Numbered from the stretch's first letter, positions 44,230 through 55,525 are shown. The stretch: DNA of 64,000 bases from Blastobasis lacticolella (GCA_905147135.1 LR990043.1:3755057-3819056); one strand, 5' to 3'. The notes: a model not told the origin generated them from the letters alone. Made by a program: numbers and translations.

Positions 44230-45680
44230 TTTTATAGGTCATCAAAATAAGTATTATTGAAGCTACTCCATAGATGCTCTGTTCTAGGAACAACAAACAT
44301 TGGGCCAAATATTGGCAATGTTTCCAAGTCAACCAGAATTAAATTTATTTTTCTTCAATTTGACTATTACTTATAATATAACTTATTGTATGAAAATAGC
44401 ATTTAAAAATTTACCAGCTCCTAATTTATTTTTCGCCAAAGTAAAACATTAAAATTTCGCCACGCTGTCTCCAAACTTCGCCAGTATAGCGAAAAAATAA
44501 TCCAATGTGGCAACACTGTCAACGAGAATTTCTTTCTAAAAAGAGAAGTCTATAGTTTCGATTGCTGTATGATCCAAAATCTTTGGTTTCGAGCAATTAT
44601 CTAGAACTCTCAGTCACAAATTAAAAAATACTCACAGTTGATAATAGCAGTAGGTTCGAATGGGTACTTAACAACTTATATCCTTCTCTATCAGACATGT
44701 CACATGCACCATTAAAAAAGGAAACAAAATATAGATTGTGACTCCAGCTATAAGTAGGCTCTAAAGTCGAATATATTTGCGGCAAATTCTATAGTTTAAT
44801 ATCTGTGTGACGTCACGGGCCGGCCCTCAGGGTTCCCAGCCCAGCGATTTCTTCCACAAATTTAGGGGTATGTGGGATTAGATATTTTAGATAATGTTCA
44901 TATTGTTGGGGTATATTTAGTGGCTTAGGTACTTTGTTTATATTTAATTTTACATAAAATTATTAAGGCAGATTATATTATAGCTTTAGACGCTGTCTAA
45001 AAAGTGAAGCGACTTAGGAAATTATAAGAATGATTGACATCAACAAGTAATCAACCTGATTTAGAATAATGAAGACGTCCATCTTTTAGCTCCTATCTTG
45101 TTGTATACAGACGGTCCTCATTATTCAATCAGTTATGCTTAGGTATCTACTTGTTGATTTCAATCAATCTTATAATTTCGCTGGTTGCTAAACTTCTTAG
45201 ACAGAGTTTAACACATTAAGTTCACAGATGTTGTACGCGTACAAGGAAGGGGATTAATGTCTTAGAGGCCAGCTCAGGACATTTCTTTTGTTGTAAAATT
45301 GGTCAGCAGCGTTTCCTGTTTTTTGATTTACGTGCCAAGCGTGGAGTTTGTGACAAACCCCCCCACTAGTTTATAGCAGGCTTAAATACTGAAGTGCAGT
45401 TATAATTTAAACTTACAATTTTTTTCTTATATTTATGGGTAAATATTTTAGGACTTACTCTCCCATTTCAGGCAAATAACGCCTTTTTTTCTTGTATCCC
45501 TGTCCGCATCGCCCGCATTTTATGCTGGTATCCCTAACTACTGACAATGCGGTGCGGCTGTGCGGCGCGGCCAGCGCGGGTAGTGAACGCACTCCTATAC
45601 AAACTCATACAAAGCAACCCGAAATGCGATGCGTGCGGCGCGTGCGGCTCGTGCGGTGCGGGCTAGTCGACGCGTAGCTT
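44230..45680 (+). mobile_element. Harbinger-like element, copy C0 (5'-truncated, older)
   Basis: Matches the right ~1.45 kb of copy B, with more changes in its left part than in its right part. It ends at the intact terminus CGCGTAGCTT (45671-45680). It is joined head-to-tail to copy B through only a TA dinucleotide (45681-45682). Confidence 0.7.
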
Positions 45681-46053
45681 TAAAGCTACGCGTCGACTAG
45701 CCCGCACCGCAAGAGCCGCACGCGCCGCACGCGCCGCACGCATCGCATTGAGATACTGCTGACGTTGCTGATGGCATGGCCACACTGGCCGCACCGCACG
45801 AACCGCAATTGCGGGCAGGGTTGCCAACTGTGTGTCATGATTTGGTACTAATAATGACATCTCAAAAAATGCTTAGATGGTAACCCTGATTGCTCGTTCT
45901 CTGTGCTCTCAAAAAAAAATTAAGTCTTTGCTGTATGTCGGTTATAGGATTATCCTCTCTCAAAGTGAAAAAGAGAAACAAAAATGTACGATTATCTCTC
46001 CAAATTTATCACCAATATCATCAGTTTATTAACATATAATTTATTATCTTGCA

Positions 46054-46212
46054 ATGGATATAGATGAAGATATCATTATTATCGGTTGTTTGTTGGCAGA
46101 TGAAGAGGAGCGTAAACCTAAAAAACGTCAAGCATGGGTTCAGACTCAGGTGATTGATTTAATAGAACTAGAAAATGACGCAGTCAATGGGGCAGAACAT
46201 TTTTGGCACTAA
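46054..46212 (+). CDS. 52-aa frame of Harbinger-like element, copy B
   Basis: Same start, same length and same stop as the frame at 33231-33389 (MDIDEDIIIIGCLLADEEER, KPKKRQAWVQTQ, ending HFWH), with very few replacements. It resembles the N-terminus of Harbinger-type transposase and lacks any catalytic residue. Confidence 0.45.
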   Translation: MDIDEDIIIIGCLLADEEERKPKKRQAWVQTQVIDLIELENDAVNGAEHFWH

Positions 46213-47567
46213 TACACTATAAAAATATCAAAACAAGACGACTATGGAGTCGCCAACGATCAAAGATATTGAAATTAATTATTCATAATATCTAGTGTTT
46301 ACCACTAAGAAATCGGGTGAAATCTAAATGATACAATATTCATAATCTTGACCATCATCCAAACAGTCAATCCTGGCTTCTGCCAGGAACCCCTATCCTG
46401 CTTCTTCTCTCCTCCAATTCGCCTGATGTTCGGTATCCTCACGTCGTAAGCCTCGGTTGGCTCTCATGTCCGACTCAGCGATGTCAACCCATTCATTTTT
46501 GTATCTCCCAAGGAGAGGTGTGTTATCAATCAAGGAGACGCGTTCAGAATTTCAATGAGAGGGCATAGAGCAACATCAGCAGCATCATCTTTTTGACAAG
46601 CTGTATGTATGTATTATAGCTCTTCATGAATATATTGGACGTGGCCGAAATCAGAACTAACCGCCTTCTAGTAAAGTGTCACTTTTGACAAACAGATGAA
46701 GTTGGTGTTGACAATTACGTCCTCATCCAAGTACCAAAAGATAAATATGTAATAATCACAGAGGTCTAGTTTCTATGTACCCATTCTATATACCCGGCCC
46801 TTTACAGGTCGTTAAATGAAGTATTATTGAAGTTACTCCATAGATCTTCTGTTCAAAAAGCAACAAACAGTTTAATTATTGGTGATGGTTCCATGACAAC
46901 CAGTTCTCAATTTATTCTTCGTCAAAATATTTATTTTAAATATAATAATGCCTATTGTATGAAAATAGTTTTATAAAAATAACGCTTCTTAATTTATTTT
47001 TCGCCAAAGTCAAAAAACACATTAAAAAATTTCTCCACGCTATCTCCCAATTTCGCCAGTATCACGAAAACATTATCCAATGTGGCAACACTGTCAATGA
47101 GAATTTATATCTTCAAAAGAGAAGATTATATTTTCGATTGCTCTATGCTCCAAAATCTTTGGTTTTGAGCAATAATCTAGAACTCTGTCACAAATTTAAA
47201 AAAAGTAACAATTGGCAATAGCAGAAGGTTCGAATGGGTACTTAACAACTTATATCCTTCTCTATCAGACATGTCATATGCACCATTAAAAAAGGAAACA
47301 AAGTATAGATTGTGACTCAAGCTGTAAGTAGGCTCTAAAGTCGAAAATATTTGCAGCAAATTCTATAGTTTAATATCCGTGTGACGTCACGGGCCGGCCC
47401 TCAGGGTTCCCAACCCAGCGATTTCTTCCACAATTGTAGGGGTATGTGGGATTAGATATTTTAGATAATGTTCATATTGTTGGGGTATATTTTAGTGGCT
47501 TAGGTACTTTGTTTATATTTAATTTTACATAAAATTATTAAGGCAGATTAGAATATAGCTTTAGACG

Positions 47568-47779
47568 CTGTCTAAATAGTGAAGCGACTTAGGAAATTAT
47601 AAGATTGATTGACATCAACAAGTAATCAACCTGATTAAGAATAATGAAGACGTCCATCTTTTAGCTCCTATCTTGTTGTATACAGACGGTTCTCATTATT
47701 CAATCAGTTATGCTTAGGTATCTACTTGTTGATTTCAATCAATCTTATAATTTCGCTGGTTGCTAAACTTCTTAAACAG
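47568..47779. repeat. Inner palindrome (nested MITE?) inside the Harbinger-like unit
   Basis: 'ctgtctaaatagtgaagcga ... gaaattataagattgattga ... tcaacaagta' at the left pairs imperfectly with 'tacttgttgatttcaatcaa ... tcttataatttcgctgg ... cttaaacag' at the right, with arms of about 57 nt. The same palindrome occurs in copies A (37,851-38,062), C0 (about 44,990-45,205) and C (49,280-49,491). It predates the amplification. Confidence 0.65.
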
Positions 47780-48271
47780 AGTTTAACACATTAAGTTCAC
47801 AGATGTTGTACGCGTGCAAGGAAGGAGATTAATGTCTTAGAGGCCAGCTCAGGACATTTCTTTTGTTATAAAATTGGTCAGCAGCGTTTCCTGTTTTTTG
47901 ATTTACGTACCAAGCGTGGAGTTTGTGACAAACCCCCCCACTAGTTTATAGCAGGCTTAAATACTGAAGTGCAGTTACAATTTAAACTTAAATTTTTTTT
48001 CTTATATTTATGGGTAAATATTTTAGGACTTAGTCTCCCATTTCAGGCAAATAACGCCTTTTTTTCTTGTATCCCTGTCCGCATCGCCCGCATTTTATGC
48101 TGGTATCCCTAACTACTGACAATGCGGTGCGGCTGTGCGGCGCGGCCAGTGCGGGTAGTGAACGCACTCCTATACAAACTCATACAAAGCAACCCGAAAT
48201 GCGATGCGTGCGGCGCGTGCGGCTCGTGCGGTGCGGGCTAGTCGACGCGTAGCTTTAATAGGAGGAGGATA

Positions 48272-49967
48272 AAGCTACGCGTCGACTAGCCCGCACCGCA
48301 AGAGCCGCACGCGCCGCACGCGCCGCACGCATCGCATTGAGATATTGCTGACGTTGCTGATGGCATGGCCACACTGGCCGCACCGCACGAACTGCAATTG
48401 CGGGCAGGGTTGCCAACTGTGTGTCATGATTTGGTACTAATAATGACATCTCAAAAAATGCTTAGATGGTAACCCTGATTGCTCGTTCACTGCGCTCTCA
48501 AAAAAAAAATTAAGTCTTTGCTGTATGTCGGTTATAGGATTATCCTCTCTCAAAGTGAAAAAGAGAAACAAAAATATACGGTTATCTCTCCAAATTTATC
48601 ACCAATATCATCAGTTCTCAATTTATTCTTCGTCAAAATATTTATTTTAAATATAATATTGCCTATTGTATGAAAATAGTTTTATAAAAATAACGCTTCT
48701 TAATTTATTTTTCGCCAAAGTCAAAAAACACATTAAAAAATTTCTCCACGCTATCTCCCAATTTCGCCAGTATGACGAAAAAATTATCCAATGTGGCAAC
48801 ACTGTCAACGAAAATTTATTTCTTCAAAAGAGAAGATTATATTTTCGATTGCTCTATGCTCCAAAATCTTTGGTTTTGAGCAATAATCTAGAACTCTCAG
48901 TCACAAATTTAAAAAAAGTAACAATTGGCAATAGCAGAAGGTTCGAATGGGTACTTAACAACTTATATCCTTCTCTATCAGACATGTCATATGAACCATT
49001 AAAAAAGGAAACAAAATATAGATTGTGACTCAAGCTGTAAGTAGGCTCTAAAGTCGAATATATTTGCAGCAAATTCTATAGTTTAATATCCGTGTGACGT
49101 CACGGGCCGGCCTTCAGGGTTCCCAACCCAGCGATTTCTTCCACAAATTTAGGGGTATGTGGGATTAGATATTTTAGATAATGTTCATATTGTTGGGGTA
49201 TATTTAGTGGCTTAGGTACTTTGTTTATATTTAATTTTACATAAAATTATTAAGGCAGATTAGAATATAGCTTTAGACGCTGTCTAAAAAGTGAAGCGAC
49301 TTAGGAAATTATAAGCTTGATTGACATCAACAAGTAATCAACCTGATTTAGAATAATGAAGACGTCCATCTTTTAGCTCCTATCATGTTGTATACAGACG
49401 GTTCTCATTATTCAATCAGTTATGCTTAGGTATCTACTTGTTGATTTCAATCAATCTTATAATTTCGCTGGTTGCTAAACTTTTTAGACAGAGTTTAACA
49501 CATTAAGTTCACAGATGTTGTACGCGTACAAGGAAGGAGATTAATGTCTTAGAGGTCAGATCAGGACATTTCTTTTGTTATAAAATTGGTCAGCAGCGTT
49601 TCCTGTTTTTTTATTTACGTGCCAAGCGTGGAGTTTGTGACAAACCCCCCCACTAGTTTATAGCAGGCTTAAATACTGAAGTGCAGTTACAATTTAAACT
49701 TACAATTTTATTCTTATATTTATGGGTAAATATTTTAGGACTTACTCTCCCATTTCAGGCAAATAACGCCTTTTTTTCTTGTATCCCTGTCCGCATCGCC
49801 CGCATTTTATGCTGGTATCCCTAACTACTGACAATGCGGTGCGGCTGTGCGGCGCGGCCAGTGTGGGTAGTGAACGCACTCCTATACAAACTCATACAAA
49901 GCAACCCGAAATGCGATGCGTGCGGCGCGTGCGGCTCGTGCGGTGCGGGCTAGTCGACGCGTAGCTT
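48272..49967 (+). mobile_element. Harbinger-like element, copy C (internal deletion, 1.70 kb)
   Basis: Both ends are intact and flanked by TA (48270-48271, 49968-49969). It lies head-to-tail 16 bp after copy B (TA, 12 bp ATAGGAGGAGGA, TA). Compared with B it lacks 879 bp; the break joins B positions 46,022 and 46,901 through the shared word CAGTT. The 52-codon frame is lost. Confidence 0.75.
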
Positions 49968-51205
49968 TATAATTTTGACAGTTCACAGTAGGGATGGGGT
50001 AGTGTAAAATAGTTAATGAATCTATTCGATTATCATTCTCATAGAACTTGGAATTGATAGTTGCATAGTTATTCTGTAAGTGTTATACAAAATAAACTAT
50101 TTCTTTTCTTTTCTTTCTATTTTCAACAAATAATAATGTACTATGCTTTGTCTAATATAGGATGATAATTTTGACAACTCACTAATTGTTGGTCCTTGGC
50201 GCACACCTATGAATATTAGTAGATCAAGTAAAGCGCGCTCCACGTGTGGACAGTTCCGCGGGAACACGAGAATGTAATAAAGCGCGCTCCACATGTTCGC
50301 CGAAACTTCCGGCGAAACTTTTGCCGGGACTTTGGTCGATCCTCTACATTCTCGCCTATTAGGGATGTGGTGGTGTCAAAACGCGCGACATTTTATCGAT
50401 TCATCGGTGTAATATCGGTAATCTACTATAAACAGGGTCACAGAGGTGATGGCAGCTTACCTACTGTAGTTACTTGATCTACTAATATCCTGGATCATGT
50501 TCAATTGTACCCCGAACCTGTTACATATAAATATAAATATAAAATCGATTGAATCGAGACAACAAAAAACTATCTCTACTTAGTCTATGAAAGAGGCGAG
50601 ACATGCCAAACATGCACGGGACTACACGAATACTCCCTCTACATTCTCGTGTTCCCGCGAAACTGTCCACATGTGGAGCGCGCTTTATGCGATTCCGAAA
50701 TAGTGTTTTGTGTGGTGAGAACGACCGTAAAGAAGGTGGGTCAAAATTGCCCCAGGAGCGGCGCATTCTCGCCTATTAGGGATGTGGTGAGTGTCTAAAC
50801 GTGTCGACATTATATCGATTCATCGGTGTAATATCGCTAATCTGCTGTAAACAGTGCATATTTGGCATGTCTCGCCTATTTTATAGACTAAGTAGAGATA
50901 GTTTGTTGTCGTCTCGATTCGATCGATTTTATATTTATATTCCTAGCGCTTTCTCCCGTAATAGGTTCGGGGTACACTTGACCATGATCCACGATATTAG
51001 TAGATCAAATAATTACAGTAGAGCAGGTGCTATCACCTCTGTGACCCTGTTTACAGTAGATTACTGATATTACACCGATGAATCGATAAAATGTCGCGCG
51101 TTTTGACACCACCACATCCCTAATAGGCGAGAATGTAGAGGGTCGACCAAAGTCCCGGCAAAAGTTTCGCCGGAAGTTTCGGCGAACATGTGGAGCGCGC
51201 TGAAC
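49968..51205. mobile_element. Foldback tract of nested Harbinger-type MITEs
   Basis: After a dispersed repeat (49,970-50,110) come two nested families with ends AAGCGCGCTCCACATGT. Outer unit: ends at 50,231-50,278 and 50,645-50,692 with 'ggacagtttcgcgggaacac'. Inner unit: arms 50,281-50,620 and 50,860-51,202 are near-identical inverted repeats of ~340 bp (GTTCGCCGAAACTTCCGGCG, 'gggatgtggtggtgtcaaaa', 'atcgattcatcggtgtaata', 'aggcgagacatgcca'). No coding content. Confidence 0.7.
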
Positions 51206-51345
51206 ACATACATACATAACGTATCCCATAGCGGTGCCCAAAATTGAGTTCGGGTAACAAACTTAAGGGAAAAATTTTCCGTCCACTAGTGTATAATATT
51301 GTGTTCCCCCGATGGACGGCGAGTGATATTTGCTGACCCAAAGGC

Positions 51346-51520
51346 GGATACTACACACACGATATTTATCATGATACACGCAGGATCACGATATTTATCG
51401 AGTGTGTAGCCTAGAGTATCACGAATCGTGATACGGATCACAGGATTTCCGTAAATCCAGAAATCTACGATCCGTATCGACTATCGTGCGATATATATCG
51501 AGCGTCTAGTATCTGGTCTA
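51346..51520. mobile_element. MITE, 'ggatactacac-cacgatatttatc' family
   Basis: GGATACTACACACACGATAT at the left, 'gatatatatcgagcgtctag tatctgg' at the right. Second copy of the family seen at 30,056-30,223, diverged at the right end. Confidence 0.6.
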
Positions 51521-51679
51521 TATTAATTACGACATTTCTGTCAAACTGACAGATAAATAACGTAATTTCAAATTTATTTTCATAGTTTGTTTATTTTCAA
51601 GCCGCTGTACTATGGACCAGGGACAGTTACTATAAAAGTATTAAAAGTTACTCAATTATTTTATTAATTTTATCAATCA

Positions 51680-52340
51680 CTGAACAAAATGTCATAAATT
51701 TCGAGCTCGCTCTGCTAGCTCATTCATAACTTTCAGATACTTTTCTTATCATTCACTTAGCTCGTTGCGGTCACTCATTCATTGTATTCCTTAAATTACT
51801 ATTGTGAGGATTACCCGTTGCTGTTAAGATGAAATATATCTAAAATTGCTCATTAATTCAATAATTACCTCAGGCTTTTATAACCCAAGATGTAAAAAAT
51901 TTCAAGTACACTCCGCTCGCTCATTCTTTCATTTATCATCCCAGCGTTTAAGACCTGAAAAGTGAAAAGTGATCATGAATCATACTCTCTAGCCATTAGA
52001 TTAAGGAAGGGAAATACTGTGGAGGAAATAATTTGTGATTATATAATTTGATTAGGGATGATTTGGTACTTTAAAACATCTAACAACTTTTAGTCAGTCG
52101 CTCATTTGATGAAACATACATTTGAATTATAAACTTTTGTTAAATAAAACATTTTGTCTTATAAATTTTGTTATTTCGTTTGTTGTCCTTTCAAAATTTA
52201 CTCAATAAAGTTTTGATTATGTAACCGCCGTATAAAATCCCAAGCTCGCTGAGCTCGTTAATTAATTAGTTCTTTTATTATTTTCATTACAGCTGGGTAG
52301 AGCAAAACAACAAAAAATTTCTAGCTCGCTACGCTCGCTC
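51680..52340. repeat. Spaced degenerate motif 'aaatttc.agctcgct.cgctcgctcatt'
   Basis: The motif appears four times, near 51,695, 51,897, 52,235 and 52,310 ('gagctcgctctgctagctca', 'cactccgctcgctcattc', 'aagctcgctgagctcgtt', 'tagctcgctacgctcgctca'), at irregular spacing in AT-rich DNA. It looks like a decayed dispersed repeat. The flanks to 52,790 show no other feature. Confidence 0.5.
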
Positions 52341-52794
52341 ATGTCTTTATACATTACTGGCGTGGGGGCCAGGCCCCCCCTGGAAAATAGTCCTAGATAC
52401 GCCAATGGTCAAGTTCCAATTCCCGTATATAGTTTATTATTGCCAGTAAAATAAACTTGGTATGCTCATGTTTCCGGAATCTGTCAAAGTAAGCTGAAGT
52501 CGTGGTACCCCTATAAGCTAAAATTATACACCTTCATACTAATATACACACTATAGGCTACAATTTACATACATTATTAACGATAACTATTATATTATTT
52601 TTAATTTTTTACTAAGGACGAAGTAGTTTTATTTCAGCCATACCTACAGTCATCTGCATAGTGAATTTAAATGTATACTGGAACATAGAGAAAAAAATTG
52701 CCGTTCACTTTGTAATGGGAGATTTTCAGATAGCCGTTTAAAATTAGCGAGTAGCTGACGGCTCGTTATATTTACCTACTCTTTTTCCCACGGT

Positions 52795-53045
52795 ATCCTT
52801 AACAGTCCACTGCAGGACTTCGGGCCTCTCCCACGAAAGGGGAGGTTATTGCCATAATCTCCACGCTTGGCAGGCGGGTTGGAGATCGCAGTGTTGTAAA
52901 TGTAACAATGGAAAACGCTGCTGCCCTTTTTCCAGCCTACAGAGACTTTGGTCTTGAAAACATTATTAGTCGCCTTATACGACACCCACGAGTGTAAGGG
53001 GTTGGTGCTATTCTACTCTACCGTACACCACACGGCCAGTTCCTT
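52795..53045 (+). mobile_element. Interspersed repeat, 'acagtccactgcag' family
   Basis: 'aacagtccactgcaggactt', 'gcttggcaggcgggttggag', 'acgacacccacgagtgtaag' and 'gtgctattctactct', as at 3236-3500. Confidence 0.7.
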
Positions 53046-53144
53046 TACAGAACGTAAGCTAATTGAGTACATTTGTTTGTTACAAACATCGGAAATATCT
53101 AAAGTTACTATACTAGATTTACATATCAGTCAGTTCCGCCTTTA

Positions 53145-53455
53145 AAAGCACCACAGACCCTGTGCAGACGAGGCCATCTCAGAGGTGCCGTTACCAATCC
53201 TCCGGCATAAGTTATTAATCTAAGCTTCTGATCCGTATTCAGCTTACCTTCGGCTGATCTATATCAGCCGAAGGTAGCTCTATAGCAAACTTCGTTGAGG
53301 CACTGCTCAATGGTTTTCTTCCAAAGCTGAATTTCTGATGTCGACACCATTTCAAGAGCTTCCTCCGCGGTAGTCGGGTTTGGGGTACAGGGCATATGCG
53401 TAGGCGAAGACTGCGAAGGCTGCGACGTGTCAAACTTTCCATTATACTTTAATAC
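53145..53455 (-). pseudogene. R1-like LINE ORF1, N-terminal fragment
   Basis: Aligns base for base, with many changes, with the start of the ORF1 at 63,277 on the - strand (for example 'aataagttattaatctaagc ttctgatc' against 'caagttgtttattctcagct tctgatc', and the start region near 53,442). Frames are broken. It is followed on its 5' side by the leader repeat listed next. Confidence 0.6.
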
Positions 53456-53476
53456 GGATTGTACGGATTTTAATAC

Positions 53477-53677
53477 GGATTGATCGATCTACAACACAAA
53501 CTCAATTCTACCTATTCGCGATTCTACACAATATGGATTCCGCACAACTGACATTCAACACATTATTTATTCCACACAATCTTCAATTATACACAAACGC
53601 GTTTCTTCCTGTTCGCGATTCTACACAATATTAATTCCACACAACTGTCATTCAACCGATTCGCTATTCCACATATT
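53477..53677. repeat. Left arm of a 201-bp inverted repeat (R1-like LINE leader)
   Basis: Near-identical reverse complement of 55,176-55,376. Each arm contains two ~105-bp subunits with 'cgcgattctacacaatat', 'attccacacaac' and 'cattcaac'. It lies just upstream of R1-like ORF1 sequence, so it is probably the tandemly repeated 5' leader of that LINE. Confidence 0.7.
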
Positions 53678-53829
53678 TTGGCGTTAATGTGCCGGTTGTC
53701 CTCTCGCTCACGAGGGCCCGAGCTCTGTATTGACCAGGATCCAGGATTGGCAGATCAAGTAATAACAGGGGAGCGACTGCCATCTGACCTGCTATCACAG
53801 GAACCTGAACAAATAGTTTTTTTTATATT

Positions 53830-54130
53830 ATACAAGACAGGCATTTGACCGCCATCTCACCTGTTGGTAAGTGACGATGCGGCTGAAGATGGAGCATGCC
53901 TGTCTTGGAACAGCCTATTCACTCTAGCCTTGAAGGCATCCAGAATCTAATGATCAGGGAACACACTCGCAGGCAACGCGTTCCACTCCTTAGCCGTACG
54001 CATTATAAAAGTCGAGAGGCTGGAAGATCCACGACATAAGGATGAAGTGCTCGCCCGGATCGCGTCTCCCGATGGCGGACACTATAACCACTAAGCCACC
54101 TATGCCTTTAAGGGCAGGTGGCCCTTTACA
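53830..54130 (-). mobile_element. LINE-derived fragment
   Basis: 'gaccgccatctcacctgttggtaagtg', 'ggagcatgcctgtcttgg', 'cgcgttccactccttagccg' and 'atcgcgtctcccgatggcgg' form a well-known lepidopteran non-LTR segment. A diverged piece is at 6,080-6,130. No intact frame. Confidence 0.5.
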
Positions 54131-54604
54131 GACAAAACTGGAACGCGTTGCTCATAGAGGTCTAATAATTGAATCGGTCTTTTTTTGACGGTACTCTTTG
54201 ATGTGTTTCCACCATGTTTCCACCTACATTTTTTTTTTATTCTGCTTCATGTCTAGTTTAAGGCGGTGGAATATATTATATCATATTCACAGAATAGTTT
54301 GTGTGAAATGGGTTGCTGTAGGCGGTGTGCAGTGTTGTGAATAATGTAAACACTCTCCCTTATTTTCTTTTATTTCTTGGGTACGCAATAATTTAATATT
54401 ATATTCTGTCATCATATTAATTAATTAATTGGCTTGTTGGTTCTAATGTAATATTTATGATGTTTTATATGGCTGTTGGTACTCCAATAAATAAATAAAT
54501 AAATAAATAATAACTCTGATCCTAACTCTGATTCAACCAATCTGGTCAAGGATGTGGACCCTGGACTGCCATTCTCACACATTCGTTAACGCTGGGCACT
54601 CTGA

Positions 54605-54720
54605 GAATACAAATACAATACAATACAATACAAATACGTTTATTTCTCTCAAAAAAGGTCACAATATATAATATTATAAGTTTAGTAGAAACAGTATAAA
54701 TCCTTTTGAGAGCTGGAGTC
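54605..54720 (-). mobile_element. LINE 3' end with (GTATT)n tail
   Basis: On + the block reads '(aatac)n' then 'gtttatttctctcaaaaaag', the reverse complement of a LINE tail ending 'aataaac(gtatt)n'. 5'-truncated. The preceding 54,140-54,600 has no recognisable feature except an (aaat)n microsatellite near 54,492. Confidence 0.55.
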
Positions 54721-54833
54721 TGTGCTAGGTAAAAAACCTGTGTTACTGATCTCCAGGCTCCCAACCTCCTGCCTTTTTGTAACAAAGCAAATAATAAATA
54801 ATAAACAAGAATGGTTGCATTGTAACCTAAGCG

Positions 54834-55130
54834 TAGAACTAGACCAGGGCCTAAGTTTAGTGGACCTAGTAAAGGTTGACCAAGGTCAACTCTGGTCAAC
54901 CACCTGTTCAATGATGGGCACCCTAAGTCTGGTTGTATTGTAACTCAAGCTTAGAATTAGACCAGGGCCTAAGTTAAGTGGACCTAGTAAAGGTTGACCA
55001 AGGTTAACTCTGATCAACCAACCTAGTCAGTAAAGGTTGACCAAGGTCAACCTCAGTCAACTAACAAAGCATTGGACCAGGTTTGTTAAATAGTCAACCT
55101 TGGTCAACCTTAACTGGTTCCATTAAACTT
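54834..55130. repeat. ~125-bp tandem repeat with inverted partial unit
   Basis: 'gaccagggcctaagttta gt', 'ggacctagtaaaggttgacc' and 'aaggtcaactctggtcaacc' occur at 54,841 and again at 54,960. A third partial unit and then an inverted piece ('aaacttaggtccaggtctaa', near 55,125) follow. The core 'ggttgaccaaggtcaac' is itself palindromic. Confidence 0.7.
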
Positions 55131-55175
55131 AGGTCCAGGTCTAAGTCAGCCAGTCCCAGGTCCCCGGCGTCGACG

Positions 55176-55376
55176 AATATGTGGAATAGCGAATCTGTTG
55201 AATGGCATTTGTGTGGAATTAATATTGTGTAGAATCGCGAACAGGAAGAAATGCGTTTGTGTATAATTGAAGACTGTGTGGAATAAATAATGTGTTGAAT
55301 GTCAGTTGTGCGGAATCCATATTGTGTAGAATCGCGAATAGGTAGAATTGCGTTTGTGTTGTACATCGATCAATCC
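55176..55376. repeat. Right arm of the 201-bp inverted repeat
   Basis: Reverse complement of 53,477-53,677. On its far side 'ttagacacgtccgattcgaa cgg' (55,488-55,510) matches 63,446-63,470 upstream of the R1-like ORF1, confirming that the arm is LINE leader. Confidence 0.7.
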
Positions 55377-55525
55377 TTTAATACGAACACTTAGTCATTA
55401 TAATAATACCTATGTTACACTTGAAGTCGACACAGTTGAAAAACTAGGTCGCAATTTCGCAAATGATTATTTATTTATATTAATTACTAGACACGTCCGA
55501 TTCGAACGGTGTCATCTCGGCAATG

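Larger units (their letters stand above)
45683..48255 (+). mobile_element. Harbinger-like element, copy B (full-length, 2.57 kb)
   Basis: Both ends are intact: AAGCTACGCGTCGACTAGCC at the left and GGCTAGTCGACGCGTAGCTT at the right, with GC-rich subterminal repeats for over 60 bp. TA flanks both ends (45681-45682, 48256-48257). It contains the 52-codon frame (46054-46212), an imperfect inner palindrome at 47,568-47,779, and decayed former coding sequence. TA versus TAA/TTA duplication cannot be settled because of the T/A run at the ends. Confidence 0.75.

Noticed and set aside
45663..45860. Ala/Arg-rich frames (VRAVRPVWPCHQQRQQ type) repeated at 32,800, 38,383, 45,663 and 48,255 on the - strand
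   Set aside because: They read through the GC-rich terminal repeats of the Harbinger-like element. The frames persist only because the DNA is repeated.
53239..53442. 67-codon Arg/Leu-rich frame on the - strand
   Set aside because: Out-of-frame reading of the R1-like ORF1 fragment, which aligns with 63,040-63,290 in another frame.
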